This document shows, one piece after another, positions 1 to 7,841 of a stretch of DNA of 64,000 bases (the first letter of the stretch is position 1; every line of letters begins with the position of its first letter). The translations under genes were made by a program, and so were the position numbers. Origin of the DNA: Pseudonocardia alni (lineage in GTDB: Bacteria > Actinomycetota > Actinomycetes > Mycobacteriales > Pseudonocardiaceae). The notes beneath the pieces are model-generated. The model was not told the origin of the DNA. It saw only the letters and a list, made by a program, of their open reading frames with translations, and made no database searches. Location of the stretch: contig NZ_PHUJ01000003.1 of the NCBI RefSeq assembly GCF_002813375.1, forward strand, positions 4,216,001-4,280,000, given 5' to 3'.

Positions 1-64
1 CCGGGCTCGTGACGGTTCCGCGCCCGACCCGGTGACGCGGCCCGACCGACACGGGGGAACCCAC

Positions 65-502
65 ATGGCCGAGCAGGTCCACCGGTTGATCTACCGCAGT
101 CACAGCACGGTGCCGCGCGAGCGCCGCGACGAGGTCCTCGCCGAGATCTTCGACGTGGCCCGGTCGAAGAACAAGAAGGCCGGTGTCACCGGGGCGCTGC
201 TGATCTCCGACAACTGGTTCGTCCAGACCCTGGAGGGCGACGAGACGGTCGTCACCGAGCTCTTCGAGAAGATCCGGGAGGACGACCGGCACACCGATGT
301 GTCGGTCGTCGAGTCGGCGACGGTGGAGGACCGGGTGTTCTCCCGCTGGTCGATGGCCCGCATCTCCCCGATCGGGCGCTCGGACATCCCGCTGCACGAC
401 GTCGAGGGCCGCATCCGGCCCGCCGCGCCGGACCAGCCCGGGCGGGAGCAGCAGGACCTGCTCACCCGGATGCGGAACACCATCGGCGCCGACTTCGTCT
501 GA
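65..502 (+). CDS. Stand-alone BLUF blue-light sensor protein
   Basis: Product of 145 residues made of a single BLUF domain, which binds FAD and senses blue light. The flavin-site residues expected from AppA-type BLUF proteins are visible: Tyr10 (LIYRS), Asn36, Gln54 (FVQTLEG), Trp95 and Met97 (RWSM). There is no fused output domain, so it must signal through a partner protein; none is obvious nearby. The ATG at 65 is chosen because GGGGGA at 53-58 lies six bases upstream; an in-frame ATG at 32 has no such site. The family assignment is firm, the photochemistry is inferred from intact residues. Confidence 0.9.
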   Translation: MAEQVHRLIYRSHSTVPRERRDEVLAEIFDVARSKNKKAGVTGALLISDNWFVQTLEGDETVVTELFEKIREDDRHTDVSVVESATVEDRVFSRWSMARISPIGRSDIPLHDVEGRIRPAAPDQPGREQQDLLTRMRNTIGADFV

Positions 503-508
503 CCCCGC

Positions 509-970
509 TCACCGCAGCGGGATGTCGACACCCCGCTCGGACTCGGGGCGCGGGCCGTGGATCCGCCGCTCCGCCTCGGTGATCGGGACGTCGTTGATGC
601 TGGCCTCGCGCCGCCGCATGAGTCCCAGCTCGTCGAACTCCCACAGCTCGTTTCCGTAGCTGCGCCACCATCGGCCGTCGGCGTCGCGGGACTCGTACTG
701 GAATCGGACGGCGATGCGGTTGTCGTCGAACGCCCACAGGCTCTTGCGCAGCGCATAGTCCTGCTCGCGCTGCCACTTCGCCGTCAGCAGCTCGACGATC
801 TCCTGCCGGCCGGTGGCGAAGGTGTCGCGGTTGCGCCACACCGAGTCCGGTGTGTACGCGCCCGCGACGCGCTCGGGGTCCCGGGTGTTCCAGGCGTCCT
901 CGGCGGCCTGCACCTTCTGGCGCGCGGTCTCCGCGGTGAACGGCGGGTAGGGCGGACGGCCATCGGTCAC
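509..970 (-). CDS. NTF2-like (SnoaL-fold, DUF1348) protein
   Basis: Product of 153 residues resembling the DUF1348 branch of the nuclear-transport-factor-2/SnoaL fold, with an N-terminal [20 protein letters not shown] helix region and Trp-rich strands ([13 protein letters not shown]). These small cone-shaped proteins often act as isomerases, hydrolases or ligand binders, but this branch has no assigned reaction. It is divergent from the TetR gene at 1061 and the shared intergenic region carries two matching palindromes, so it is probably the target of that regulator. It converges on the BLUF gene, whose stop is six bases away. Confidence 0.75.
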   Translation of the reverse strand: MTDGRPPYPPFTAETARQKVQAAEDAWNTRDPERVAGAYTPDSVWRNRDTFATGRQEIVELLTAKWQREQDYALRKSLWAFDDNRIAVRFQYESRDADGRWWRSYGNELWEFDELGLMRRREASINDVPITEAERRIHGPRPESERGVDIPLR

Positions 971-989
971 GACTGTCTCCTCGGTCAGT

Positions 990-1039
990 CGAGAACGAGC
1001 GTTCTCGATCTGCTCCGGTAACGTAGGGAACGATCGTTC
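990..1039. promoter_or_regulatory. Paired palindromic operator for the divergent TetR regulator
   Basis: Two near-identical palindromes lie between the NTF2-like gene and the TetR gene: CGAGAACGAGCGTTCTCG at 990-1007 and GAACGATCGTTC at 1028-1039. They share GAACGAnCGTTC with starts 35 bases apart (993 and 1028). The position between divergent genes is typical of TetR autoregulation; binding is inferred. Confidence 0.7.
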
Positions 1040-1060
1040 TCGATGTCAAGGAGGTCATCG

Positions 1061-1621
1061 GTGCCCGCGGCCATCACCGAGGATCAGGCCCGTCTCGACC
1101 GGGACGCCCTGCTGGACGCAGCGGAGCTGCTGTTCTACGAACGCGGCATCCGGGCCGTCGGGATGGACCAGGTCAGGTCGGCGTCGGGGCTCCCGCTCAC
1201 GCGGATCTACCGGGACTTCCCGTCCAAGGAGGACCTCGTCGTCGCGGTGCTCCGTCGGCGCGACGAGCGCTGGCGAGGCGACCTGGCGGCGTACGTGACC
1301 CGGGTCGGGGACCCGCGGCAGCGGCTGCTCGCCGCCTTCGACTGGCTGGGGGAGTGGTTCGCCCGGCCCGGGTTCCGCGGCTGCGCGTGGATCAACGCCT
1401 ACGGCGAGCTCGGCAGCACCTCGGAGCCGGTGCTGCGCGAGGTGCGCAGCCACAAGGAGCTGTTCCACCGGCAGCTCGGGGAGTGGGCGTCGGCGGCCGG
1501 CGTGGATCCCGTCGAGCCGGTCTGCCTGCTCGCGGAGGGGGCGATGGTGACCGCGGCGATCGGCGGGAGCCCGGATCCGGCGCGGCAGGCGCGGGCGGCG
1601 GTGGCGGTGCTGCTGCCCTGA
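1061..1621 (+). CDS. TetR/AcrR-family transcriptional regulator
   Basis: Product of 186 residues. The N-terminal helix-turn-helix is recognisable (LLDAAELLFYERGIRAVGMDQV followed by LPLTRIYRDFPSKEDLV), and the C-terminal ligand domain carries a FRGCAWINAYGELG segment seen in one TetR branch. The GTG at 1061 is preferred because AAGGAGG at 1048-1054 is spaced six bases from it; an in-frame ATG at 1043 lies upstream of that site. It probably represses itself and the divergent NTF2-like gene through the palindromes at 990-1039. Its inducer is unknown. Confidence 0.85.
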   Translation: MPAAITEDQARLDRDALLDAAELLFYERGIRAVGMDQVRSASGLPLTRIYRDFPSKEDLVVAVLRRRDERWRGDLAAYVTRVGDPRQRLLAAFDWLGEWFARPGFRGCAWINAYGELGSTSEPVLREVRSHKELFHRQLGEWASAAGVDPVEPVCLLAEGAMVTAAIGGSPDPARQARAAVAVLLP

Positions 1622-1628
1622 CCGGCGG

Positions 1629-2462
1629 TCACTGCGACCAGGCCGCCGTCATCACCGTGGACAGCGGCTCCAGCTCCGCGACCAGCTCGTCGAGCTCCGC
1701 GTCGGACAGGGCCGCGTACGGCGGCGCGGCGAGCTCGTCGGTCAGCGCCTCCACGCGCGCCGTGACCTCCCGGCCCGCGTCGGTGAGCCACCCGTCGTCG
1801 TCGACCAGGCCGCGTCGCCGCAGACCGGACATGACATCGGCCAGCCGGGCCGCCGGCAGGTGGTGCACGCGCCCGAACGTCTCCGGCGGGTGGACGCCCA
1901 TGTCCAGCGCGGACAACAGGTGGGCCTCGGTGCCACCGATCCGCTCGGTGAGCAGGGCGGTGACGTGCCCGTCGCCGCGGTGCTCGCGCAGCGTCGTCGC
2001 GGACTGCCACAGCCGGGTCAGCGGGTCGCCGGGGACCTCCAGGGTGCGCATCCCCGCGTACATCACCCGGCCCTCGGTGGGGGCGCTCGTCGCGGCGGTG
2101 GTGAGCAGGTCGGCGGCCCGGGCCACGCCGGGCGAACCGGACAGCTCGGCGCCGAGGATCCGGCGCAGCGCCGCGACGCTGCCCCGTCGCCACGCGGCGA
2201 AGGACTCCTCCGGCGGGACCGTCGCCCAGGCGCTCGGGATGTGCCGGGCGGCCTCGCCGTCGGCGAAGCTGTAGAACGCCGCGTGCACGACCTCGGCCGG
2301 GACCCGGCCGAGCGGCGCGGCCCGGCTCGCGAAGTAGCCGTCCCAGTAGGTGCGGTGGCCGAGCGCGGCCAGCTCCTCGTTCGGCTCGTCGGCGAGGTAG
2401 GTGGCCAGGCAGATCGGCTCGGTCAGCCCGAACATGCGGCGTGCGGTGTGTGCGGAGGGCAT
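1629..2462 (-). CDS. SCO6745-family helix-turn-helix-like protein
   Basis: Product of 277 residues matching the actinobacterial SCO6745 family, recognised from the N-terminal RRMFGLTEPICLATYLADE region and the Tyr-rich YWDGYFASRAAPLG segment. The C-terminal half reads like a winged helix (HHLPAARLADVMSGLRRRGLVDDDG), so a DNA-binding or MarR-like role is possible, but the family has no experimentally assigned function that I know of. Translation is taken from the ATG at 2462; no clear ribosome-binding site is visible. It converges on the TetR gene with eight bases between the stops. Confidence 0.7.
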   Translation of the reverse strand: MPSAHTARRMFGLTEPICLATYLADEPNEELAALGHRTYWDGYFASRAAPLGRVPAEVVHAAFYSFADGEAARHIPSAWATVPPEESFAAWRRGSVAALRRILGAELSGSPGVARAADLLTTAATSAPTEGRVMYAGMRTLEVPGDPLTRLWQSATTLREHRGDGHVTALLTERIGGTEAHLLSALDMGVHPPETFGRVHHLPAARLADVMSGLRRRGLVDDDGWLTDAGREVTARVEALTDELAAPPYAALSDAELDELVAELEPLSTVMTAAWSQ

Positions 2463-2557
2463 GACCGGTACGACCGGGAGGGCGTCCGGAAGTGATCGGT
2501 CACCCGGGCCGGGTGGTGGACACCGGCCGGCCGACCTCACCTCCCGCGACGGGCTGA

Positions 2558-3424
2558 TCACGCACCCGAGGATCCGCCCGGTGCGGTGACGGCCAGGGTC
2601 CAGCCGTCGACGTCGCAGCGGCCGCCGGAGCCCTCGCCCACGGCGACGACGGTCCCGTCGGCCCGCAGCCCGATCGTGTGCGCCGACCCGGCGGCGACGG
2701 CCACCACGTCCCGCCAGGTCCCGACGGCGCACTGTCCGAGGTCGTCGTCCCCGGCGGCGACGGCCGTCCCGTCCGCGCGCAGCCCCACCGTGTGACCGCT
2801 GCCCGCGGACACCGCGACGACGTCGTGCCATCCCGCGACGTCGCCGCCGCCCCGCCCGGTGGTCACGACCGTGCCGTCGGCCCGCAGCCCCACGGTGTGC
2901 AGGTATCCGGCGGACACCGCGACCAGGTCGCGCCATCCGCCGACCGCGCACTGGCCGTACCGGTCGTTGCCGGTGGCGACCGCGGTGCCGTCGTCGCACA
3001 GTCCGACGGAGTGCCAGTCGCCGCAGGTCAGATCCCGGACCCCGCGCCACCCGTCGACCGCGCACGCGCCCTCGGCCGCGCGCCCCGCGGCGAGCACGGT
3101 GCCGTCGGCGCGCAGCCCCAGCGTGCGGCGCCACCCCGCGGCGACCGCGACGACCCCGTGCCAGCCGGCGACGGCGCACTCGCCGTCGTCGTCGCGGCCG
3201 GTGGCCAGGACCGTGCCGTCGGCGTGCAGCCCGACGGTGTGCGCGCGGCCGGTGTTGCGGGCGGTGTGGACGTTCCCCACCGCGACGGCGACGACGTCGG
3301 TCCAGCCGTCGACGGCGCACTCCCCGGCACGGCCGTCCCCGACCGCGACGACGGTCCCGTCCGCCCGCAGTCCGGCCGAGTGCCGCCGGCCCGCGGCGAG
3401 GACGCCCATGTCGCCAGGATCCAC
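2558..3424 (-). CDS. RCC1-type beta-propeller repeat protein
   Basis: Product of up to 288 residues built almost entirely of about seven degenerate RCC1 repeats. The unit ends HTVGLRADGTVVA and continues with a GQCAV / GWRDVVAVSAG motif. Such repeats fold into a beta-propeller used for protein binding; no enzymatic motif, signal peptide or membrane segment is present. The start is a GTG at 3424 or an ATG at 3409. It lies seven bases downstream of the acetyltransferase at 3432 on the same strand, so the two are probably co-transcribed. Function is unknown. Confidence 0.8.
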   Translation of the reverse strand: MDPGDMGVLAAGRRHSAGLRADGTVVAVGDGRAGECAVDGWTDVVAVAVGNVHTARNTGRAHTVGLHADGTVLATGRDDDGECAVAGWHGVVAVAAGWRRTLGLRADGTVLAAGRAAEGACAVDGWRGVRDLTCGDWHSVGLCDDGTAVATGNDRYGQCAVGGWRDLVAVSAGYLHTVGLRADGTVVTTGRGGGDVAGWHDVVAVSAGSGHTVGLRADGTAVAAGDDDLGQCAVGTWRDVVAVAAGSAHTIGLRADGTVVAVGEGSGGRCDVDGWTLAVTAPGGSSGA

Positions 3425-3431
3425 GGCCGGC

Positions 3432-3926
3432 TCAGCCCAGCCGGCCGTGCACGGCGTCGTCGTCGACGGTCACGTCCGCGCCCAGCCCGCGCAGCACCGC
3501 GACCGCCGCGGCGTTGGCCGGGGTCGTCTCCGCGACGACCGGGCCGTCGGCGCGTGCCACGAGCATCCGGAGCACCGCCCCGCCGACCCCGCGACCCCGC
3601 CACGGCCGGGCCAGCCAGATCCCGGCCTCCTCGCCGCCCTCGACCGGTTCCAGCCGCGCCGCCCCGGCCACCTCACCGTCGACGACGACGGCCCAGGTCC
3701 GCTCCACCGGCACCTGGGCCGCGACCGACCGCTCCCGGTGGAACGCGACGAACGCCGCGCGCCGCGGCGTCGTCCAGCCGGGTGGGCCGGGCACCGGCGG
3801 CATCACCTCGAGCGGGTCCGCCCCGGCGGCTGCCGTGTCGCACAACGCCGCCAGCAGGATCTCGTCGAGGCGCCTCAGTCCGATGTGCACCCGCCCAGGA
3901 TCGCGGTCACCCGGCCGGTGCGTCAC
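3432..3926 (-). CDS. GNAT-family N-acetyltransferase
   Basis: Product of up to 164 residues with the acetyl-CoA-binding motif A of the GNAT fold (WLARPWRGRGVGGAVLRML) and a motif B region ending in NAAAVAVLRGLGA. It should transfer an acetyl group to an amine or a protein N-terminus; the acceptor cannot be told from sequence. Two GTG starts are possible, 3926 and 3890 (VHIGLRRLDE), the latter giving a more usual GNAT length. It is the upstream partner of the RCC1-repeat gene. Confidence 0.8.
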   Translation of the reverse strand: MTHRPGDRDPGRVHIGLRRLDEILLAALCDTAAAGADPLEVMPPVPGPPGWTTPRRAAFVAFHRERSVAAQVPVERTWAVVVDGEVAGAARLEPVEGGEEAGIWLARPWRGRGVGGAVLRMLVARADGPVVAETTPANAAAVAVLRGLGADVTVDDDAVHGRLG

Positions 3927-4539
3927 CGGGCTTTCCGGCCGGCGGGCACCGCCGCGGCGGCGGGATGACCCGGCGGAGGAGTGATCTGCACCGACAGCGT
4001 TACTCCGGACGGACCACGTCGTTGACCATCGTGAGCGACCGCGCCGGCGTGCGACAGTCTGGTGCGAAAGGCTGTCCAGCCCCGTACCGTGCCGCCGTTC
4101 GGCGATCGATACACACCCGACGGCCGCACCCCGCGCGACGAACGGTCGAGTCCCGTCGCGCCGGACGGCCCATTCCCGCAGGTGGTGGCGGGTGTCGGAG
4201 GACTACCGGGCGGGTCCGGTGGTGACTCCGGGAGCTAGAGACGCCCGTTCCGTCCCGTCGTTGCGCTGCTGTGATCCATCCCACTTCCCGGTGTCTGTCT
4301 GTAACGATCGCCGAGCTGTCGATCTTCTACGGAGAGTAGCTAAACGACACCTGACGGATAGCACTGTGTGTAGTTGATCAGCGGCGAACGGTCGGTCCGG
4401 GCGCACCGAAACGGACATAACGCCGCCCGAACGAGGGGGTGCTCTCGATTCGGTGATCGGCGTCCGTACGTTCTGCGGCACCGGCCAGTGACGGAGTGTC
4501 AGTACGACGGCCGGATCACATCGCCACAGAAGGAGTGCC
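3927..4539. other. Long intergenic region with a lower-GC patch
   Basis: About 610 bases without a convincing gene. The stretch 4280-4400 is clearly lower in G+C than its surroundings and has several AT-rich hexamers, as expected of a promoter region for the secreted repeat protein at 4540. An AAGGAG ribosome-binding site lies at 4530-4535, four bases from that ATG. No known riboswitch or tRNA structure was recognised. Confidence 0.5.
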
Positions 4540-5169
4540 ATGAACGCCCCCGAGACGACCCCCGCCCGTCGTAACGCCCGGCGGATCGCCACCGCCGGCG
4601 TCCTGTCCGTCCCGCTGGTCCTGGGCTCGGCCGGAATGGCCTTCGCCGGTGACTACGGCGACGGCGGCAAGCACCACGACAAGGGCCGCGACTGCGCGCC
4701 GTCGTCCGCCTCGCAGAAGGGGGGCCTGCTCGGCCTCGACGCGGCCGTCGACCCGCAGCTGAACATCGGCGGCATCCTGAACCAGGGTGCGGTCTCCCAG
4801 GACACCACCACGCTCGACCGGTCCAACTCCGGCATCGTGCAGAGCGGCTGCGGCGCGGGCGACGCCGTGCAGGTCGACGACCTGGTCGGGCTGGGCCTGG
4901 ACGTCAGCCCGTCGGCCAACGTCGGCGGCATCCTGAACTCCGGCCCGGTGCAGCAGTCGACCACCACCGTCGACGACTCCAACAGCGGGATCCTGCAGTC
5001 CGGCGGCAAGCACGGCGGTGGCGGGCACGCCTCGCAGCGTGGCGGCCTGGTCGACGTCGCGGCCACCGTCAACCCGTCGATCAACATCGGCGGCCTGCTG
5101 TCCAGCGGCCCGGTGTCGCAGTCCACCACCACGGTCGACCAGGGCAACTCCGGCATCGTCCAGGGCTGA
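4540..5169 (+). CDS. Secreted protein with three ~42-residue repeats
   Basis: Product of 209 residues. Residues 1-36 form a signal peptide (twin Arg near the start, hydrophobic core, cleavage after AFA). The mature part has a His/Gly/Asp-rich linker and three tandem repeats at about 62-103, 115-155 and 169-209, each carrying NIGGIL-type, GPVxQSTTTVD and NSGIxQSG segments. Only two cysteines occur (52 and 104). The regular Gln/Asn/Thr/Gly pattern suggests a beta-solenoid or amyloid-like surface fibre, but no known family was recognised. A strong ribosome-binding site fixes the ATG, and a bidirectional terminator follows. Confidence 0.8.
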   Translation: MNAPETTPARRNARRIATAGVLSVPLVLGSAGMAFAGDYGDGGKHHDKGRDCAPSSASQKGGLLGLDAAVDPQLNIGGILNQGAVSQDTTTLDRSNSGIVQSGCGAGDAVQVDDLVGLGLDVSPSANVGGILNSGPVQQSTTTVDDSNSGILQSGGKHGGGGHASQRGGLVDVAATVNPSINIGGLLSSGPVSQSTTTVDQGNSGIVQG

Positions 5170-5193
5170 GCTCCGCGGGACACCCGCGAGGCG

Positions 5194-5232
5194 CGTACCG
5201 CCCGGGCCGCTTGACCCGGCCCGGGCGGTACG
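5194..5232. terminator. Bidirectional hairpin terminator
   Basis: A perfect 15-base-pair stem (5194-5208 with 5218-5232, arm CGTACCGCCCGGGCC) with a nine-base loop lies between the convergent secreted-repeat gene and the TetR gene. There is no T tract, as is usual in high-GC actinobacteria. Confidence 0.8.
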
Positions 5233-5257
5233 GCCGACCGGCCCCTCCGAGCGGAGC

Positions 5258-5824
5258 TCAGAAGTCCCGGCGGACCAGCATCCGCCACGCCCACCCGGCC
5301 GCGACGTCGGGTGGGGGCAGCGGGTCCCGTTCCAGCCAGCTGGCCGCGACCCCGAGCAGCGTCCAGGTCAGGCCGGCGGCGAACACGTCCAGCGGCATGC
5401 CGAACGCGTCCTCGGAGACACCCAGCCGCACCGTCGTGTCGGCGACGACCGACTGCATCCGGCGGCGCATCCCGGCCGCTGCGTCCGGCGCCGCGGCACC
5501 GCCGAGCGCCTGCCGGTACAGCGGGGCGTGCTCGGCCAGATGGATGAACCAGCGCAGCAGCGCCGCGGGCGGCTCGGGCCCGATGTCGTCCATCGACAGG
5601 TCCGACAGGTCCGCTCCGGCGTCCGCCGCCCGGTTGGCGAGCGCGTCGGCCAGCAGCATCTCCTTGTCGGTGTAGTGCTGGTAGAAGCTGCTGCGGTTCA
5701 CCGACGCGTGCTCCGCGACGTCGGCGATCGTGATCGCCTCGAGGGCGCGCTCCCTGGCCAGCGCGAGCAGCGCGTCCTGGAGACGCCGTCGTGTGCGCAC
5801 CGCCCGGGGATCCACGCTCACCAT
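5258..5824 (-). CDS. TetR-family transcriptional regulator
   Basis: Product of 188 residues with an N-terminal TetR helix-turn-helix (ALEAITIADVAEHASVNRSSFYQHYTDKEMLLADAL) and an all-helical C-terminal domain. No matching operator palindrome was found in the short upstream gap. The gene is co-oriented with the nuclease-fold membrane protein upstream (start 6476), about 50 bases away, and could be in the same unit. Its ligand and targets are unknown. Confidence 0.85.
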   Translation of the reverse strand: MVSVDPRAVRTRRRLQDALLALARERALEAITIADVAEHASVNRSSFYQHYTDKEMLLADALANRAADAGADLSDLSMDDIGPEPPAALLRWFIHLAEHAPLYRQALGGAAAPDAAAGMRRRMQSVVADTTVRLGVSEDAFGMPLDVFAAGLTWTLLGVAASWLERDPLPPPDVAAGWAWRMLVRRDF

Positions 5825-5876
5825 TCTGCCGAACGGGTGACACCCGGTTGCGAGGGCCCACCGCGTCGCCGTGCGG

Positions 5877-6476
5877 TCAGGACGTCCGGTTGCACGGCGG
5901 CCCCCACATGCCGGCCCGCCGGTCCTGCGCGATGCGCTGCCCGGCCTCGAAGCCCGGCCGGTAGCGGCCCTGCCCCGGGTCCACCCAGCCCGCGACGAGC
6001 GCAGCGTCGGTGTAGGACTGCTGTGTCCCGATCACGAGGTACGCGGGCCACGTCGGGGCGTCCGCCGCCGGAGCGGGCAGCGTCGGGTCCGGCACCAGCG
6101 TGACCTCCTGACCGTCGAGGAAATCCTGGGCGAACCGCTGCGCGTCGGCCCGCGCGCACGGCGGCGTCGACGCGGTGTCCACGCCGATCACCGACACCGT
6201 CACCGGACGGCCCCCGACGTCCACCACGACCGTCGCCGGGTCCACGACCCGCTGCACCCGCCCGTACAACGTCGGCGGGCCGGTGAGCGGGCCGAGCGCG
6301 GCCGTCCCCGGCTCGCCGGCCAGGGCCGGGCTGTCGGACATCCGGCCGATCGTCAGCCCCCCGACGATGCCGAGGGCGACCAGTACCAGCACGGCCAGCA
6401 TCGCGATCATGCGGCGTGGGCCGGTGGACCAGGCGGACAGGAGCGTCCGGGCGCGGTGGCGCGGTTCGGGCAGCAT
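5877..6476 (-). CDS. Membrane-anchored degenerate SNase-fold protein
   Basis: Product of 199 residues. A cytoplasmic Arg-rich start is followed by one membrane helix (about 23-44) and an extracytoplasmic domain with the layout of staphylococcal-nuclease-like proteins: VVDPATVVVDVGGRPVTV, VIGVDT, a Cys-containing PPCARADAQRFAQDFLDG, LVPDPT, and a C-terminal MWGPPC. The acidic and arginine residues that make the nuclease active site are not at their expected places (for example VDTAST instead of VDTPE), so catalysis is doubtful. A wall-side binding role is more likely. A tiny secreted-peptide gene lies upstream on the same strand. Confidence 0.6.
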   Translation of the reverse strand: MLPEPRHRARTLLSAWSTGPRRMIAMLAVLVLVALGIVGGLTIGRMSDSPALAGEPGTAALGPLTGPPTLYGRVQRVVDPATVVVDVGGRPVTVSVIGVDTASTPPCARADAQRFAQDFLDGQEVTLVPDPTLPAPAADAPTWPAYLVIGTQQSYTDAALVAGWVDPGQGRYRPGFEAGQRIAQDRRAGMWGPPCNRTS

Positions 6477-6524
6477 GACTGGAGTTCGTACCGAATCGGG
6501 CGTCCGGTTGCCTGCCGGGCGGGA

Positions 6525-6680
6525 TCAGGGACATCCGGCCGCGGTCCAGGCCGCGGAACAGCCGGTGCCCGCGGAGGCGGGCCCGGCGACCCCGGTCCCG
6601 GACAGGGCGAGCGCGAGGACGGCGCCGGCCAGCAGCAGACGGGGTCCGGTGGGGCGGGTGCGGCGGCGCGGCGCGGTCAT
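6525..6680 (-). CDS. Small secreted two-cysteine peptide (51 aa)
   Basis: Short reading frame whose product has a basic start (TAPRRRTR), a hydrophobic core (LLLAGAVLALAL) and a signal-peptidase site after ASA, leaving a mature peptide of about 14 residues, GTGCSAAWTAAGCP, with two cysteines. Third codon positions are almost all G or C, as in real genes here. It lies 48 bases upstream of the nuclease-fold gene on the same strand. No strong ribosome-binding site is visible and no family was recognised, so it is a prediction only. Confidence 0.45.
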   Translation of the reverse strand: MTAPRRRTRPTGPRLLLAGAVLALALSGTGVAGPASAGTGCSAAWTAAGCP

Positions 6681-6820
6681 GCCGGTCGTCTCGCCGGACA
6701 GCGGGCCGATGTTGCGCCGTCCGGACCAACCTCATCAGGATTGTCGATCGCCGGACACGCGGCGGGACCGCTCCGGGACGCTGCTAGGTTCGGCGCCTCC
6801 GTCCGTCCGGGAGGCCATGC

Positions 6821-7312
6821 GTGATCACCGTCCGGGAGCTGGGGCCCGACGACTGGGAGACCTGGCGCGACCTGCGCCTCGCCGCCCTGGCCGAGGCGCC
6901 CGACGCGTTCCACAGCCGGCTCACCGACTGGCTCGGCGCGGGGGAGCGGGAGTGGCGTGACCGGCTGGCCGCGCCCGGCCGGTACCTGGTGGTCGAGGTC
7001 GGCGGCCGCCCCGCCGGTCAGGTCGTGGCCGTCCCGCCGGACGGCGACGGCGTCGCCGACCTCATCGCCCTGTGGGTCGCCCCGCACGCACGCGGGGACG
7101 GCGCCGCGACCGCACTCGTCGACGCGGTCCTCGACCGCGCCGCCGGGTGGGGCGCGCGGACGCTGGCACTGCACGTGGTGATCGGCAACGACCGCGCCGC
7201 GGCGTTCTACCGGCGGCTCGGGTTCGTCGACCGCGGCGTCGTCGAGCGGCCCGACGGCATCAGCGAGACGCGGATGGACCGGCCCGTCGGCCGTCCGGCC
7301 CCGCGGTGCTGA
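6821..7312 (+). CDS. GNAT-family N-acetyltransferase
   Basis: Product of 163 residues with a GNAT core: strand beta-4 and motif A (LIALWVAPHARGDGAATALVDAVLDRA), then NDRAAAFYRRLGF, the hallmark of motif B. It uses acetyl-CoA to acylate an unknown amine. Translation starts at a GTG at 6821. Its 3' end overlaps the next acetyltransferase gene by seven bases, so the two are translationally coupled. Confidence 0.88.
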   Translation: MITVRELGPDDWETWRDLRLAALAEAPDAFHSRLTDWLGAGEREWRDRLAAPGRYLVVEVGGRPAGQVVAVPPDGDGVADLIALWVAPHARGDGAATALVDAVLDRAAGWGARTLALHVVIGNDRAAAFYRRLGFVDRGVVERPDGISETRMDRPVGRPAPRC

Positions 7313-7794
7313 CCGTCCGGCCCGCCACACCCTCGGACGACCCCGGGCTGACCCGGATCGACGCCCTGACCTGGACCGCGGAGGTCAGCCCGGCCCCGCC
7401 GCGGCCCGAGCCGTTCCTCGACCGGACAGCGGTCGGGGACGTTCTCGTCGCCGACGACGACGGCGCCGTGGCCGGGTATGTGATCGTCGGGGCCGCTCCG
7501 CCCGCGGTCACGGCGCACGACCACGTCCGCTGCATCGGAGGTCTGGCGGTGCACCCCGGGCACACCGGCCGCGGCGTCGGCCGCGCGCTGGTCGACGCCG
7601 CGGTGGCCCGCGCCCGCGAGAGCGGCGGCCGCAAGGTCACGCTGCGGGTCCTCGGCCCGAACACCCGGGCCCGGGAGCTGTACCGCCGCTGCGGCTTCGT
7701 CGAGGAGGGGGTGCTGCGCGCCGAGTTCGTGATCGACGGGGTCGCCGTCGACGACGTCCTGATGGCCAGGCACCTCGCTCCGCCGGTCGGCTGA
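7306..7794 (+). CDS. GNAT-family N-acetyltransferase
   Basis: Product of 162 residues; the GTG at 7306 overlaps the stop of the preceding acetyltransferase, making a coupled pair. Motif A reads GGLAVHPGHTGRGVGRALVDAAV and motif B NTRARELYRRCGFVEEGVL, characteristic of the RimI/RimL-like GNAT branch. The acceptor is unknown. The pair probably arose separately rather than by recent duplication, since the N-terminal halves differ. Confidence 0.85.
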   Translation: MLTVRPATPSDDPGLTRIDALTWTAEVSPAPPRPEPFLDRTAVGDVLVADDDGAVAGYVIVGAAPPAVTAHDHVRCIGGLAVHPGHTGRGVGRALVDAAVARARESGGRKVTLRVLGPNTRARELYRRCGFVEEGVLRAEFVIDGVAVDDVLMARHLAPPVG

Positions 7795-7841
7795 CCTGCG
7801 GCGGCGCGGAACTGTCGGGGGTCGGTCGTAGCGTCGGAGCC

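Noticed and set aside
3927..4539. A riboswitch such as a c-di-AMP type before the secreted protein
   Set aside because: I could not find the conserved core motifs of known classes; only a low-GC patch and a ribosome-binding site are evident.
6738..6752. A further GntR operator (ATTGTCGATC)
   Set aside because: Only one half-site is present and the palindrome is broken; there is no -10 box arrangement as in the 50-54 kb sites.
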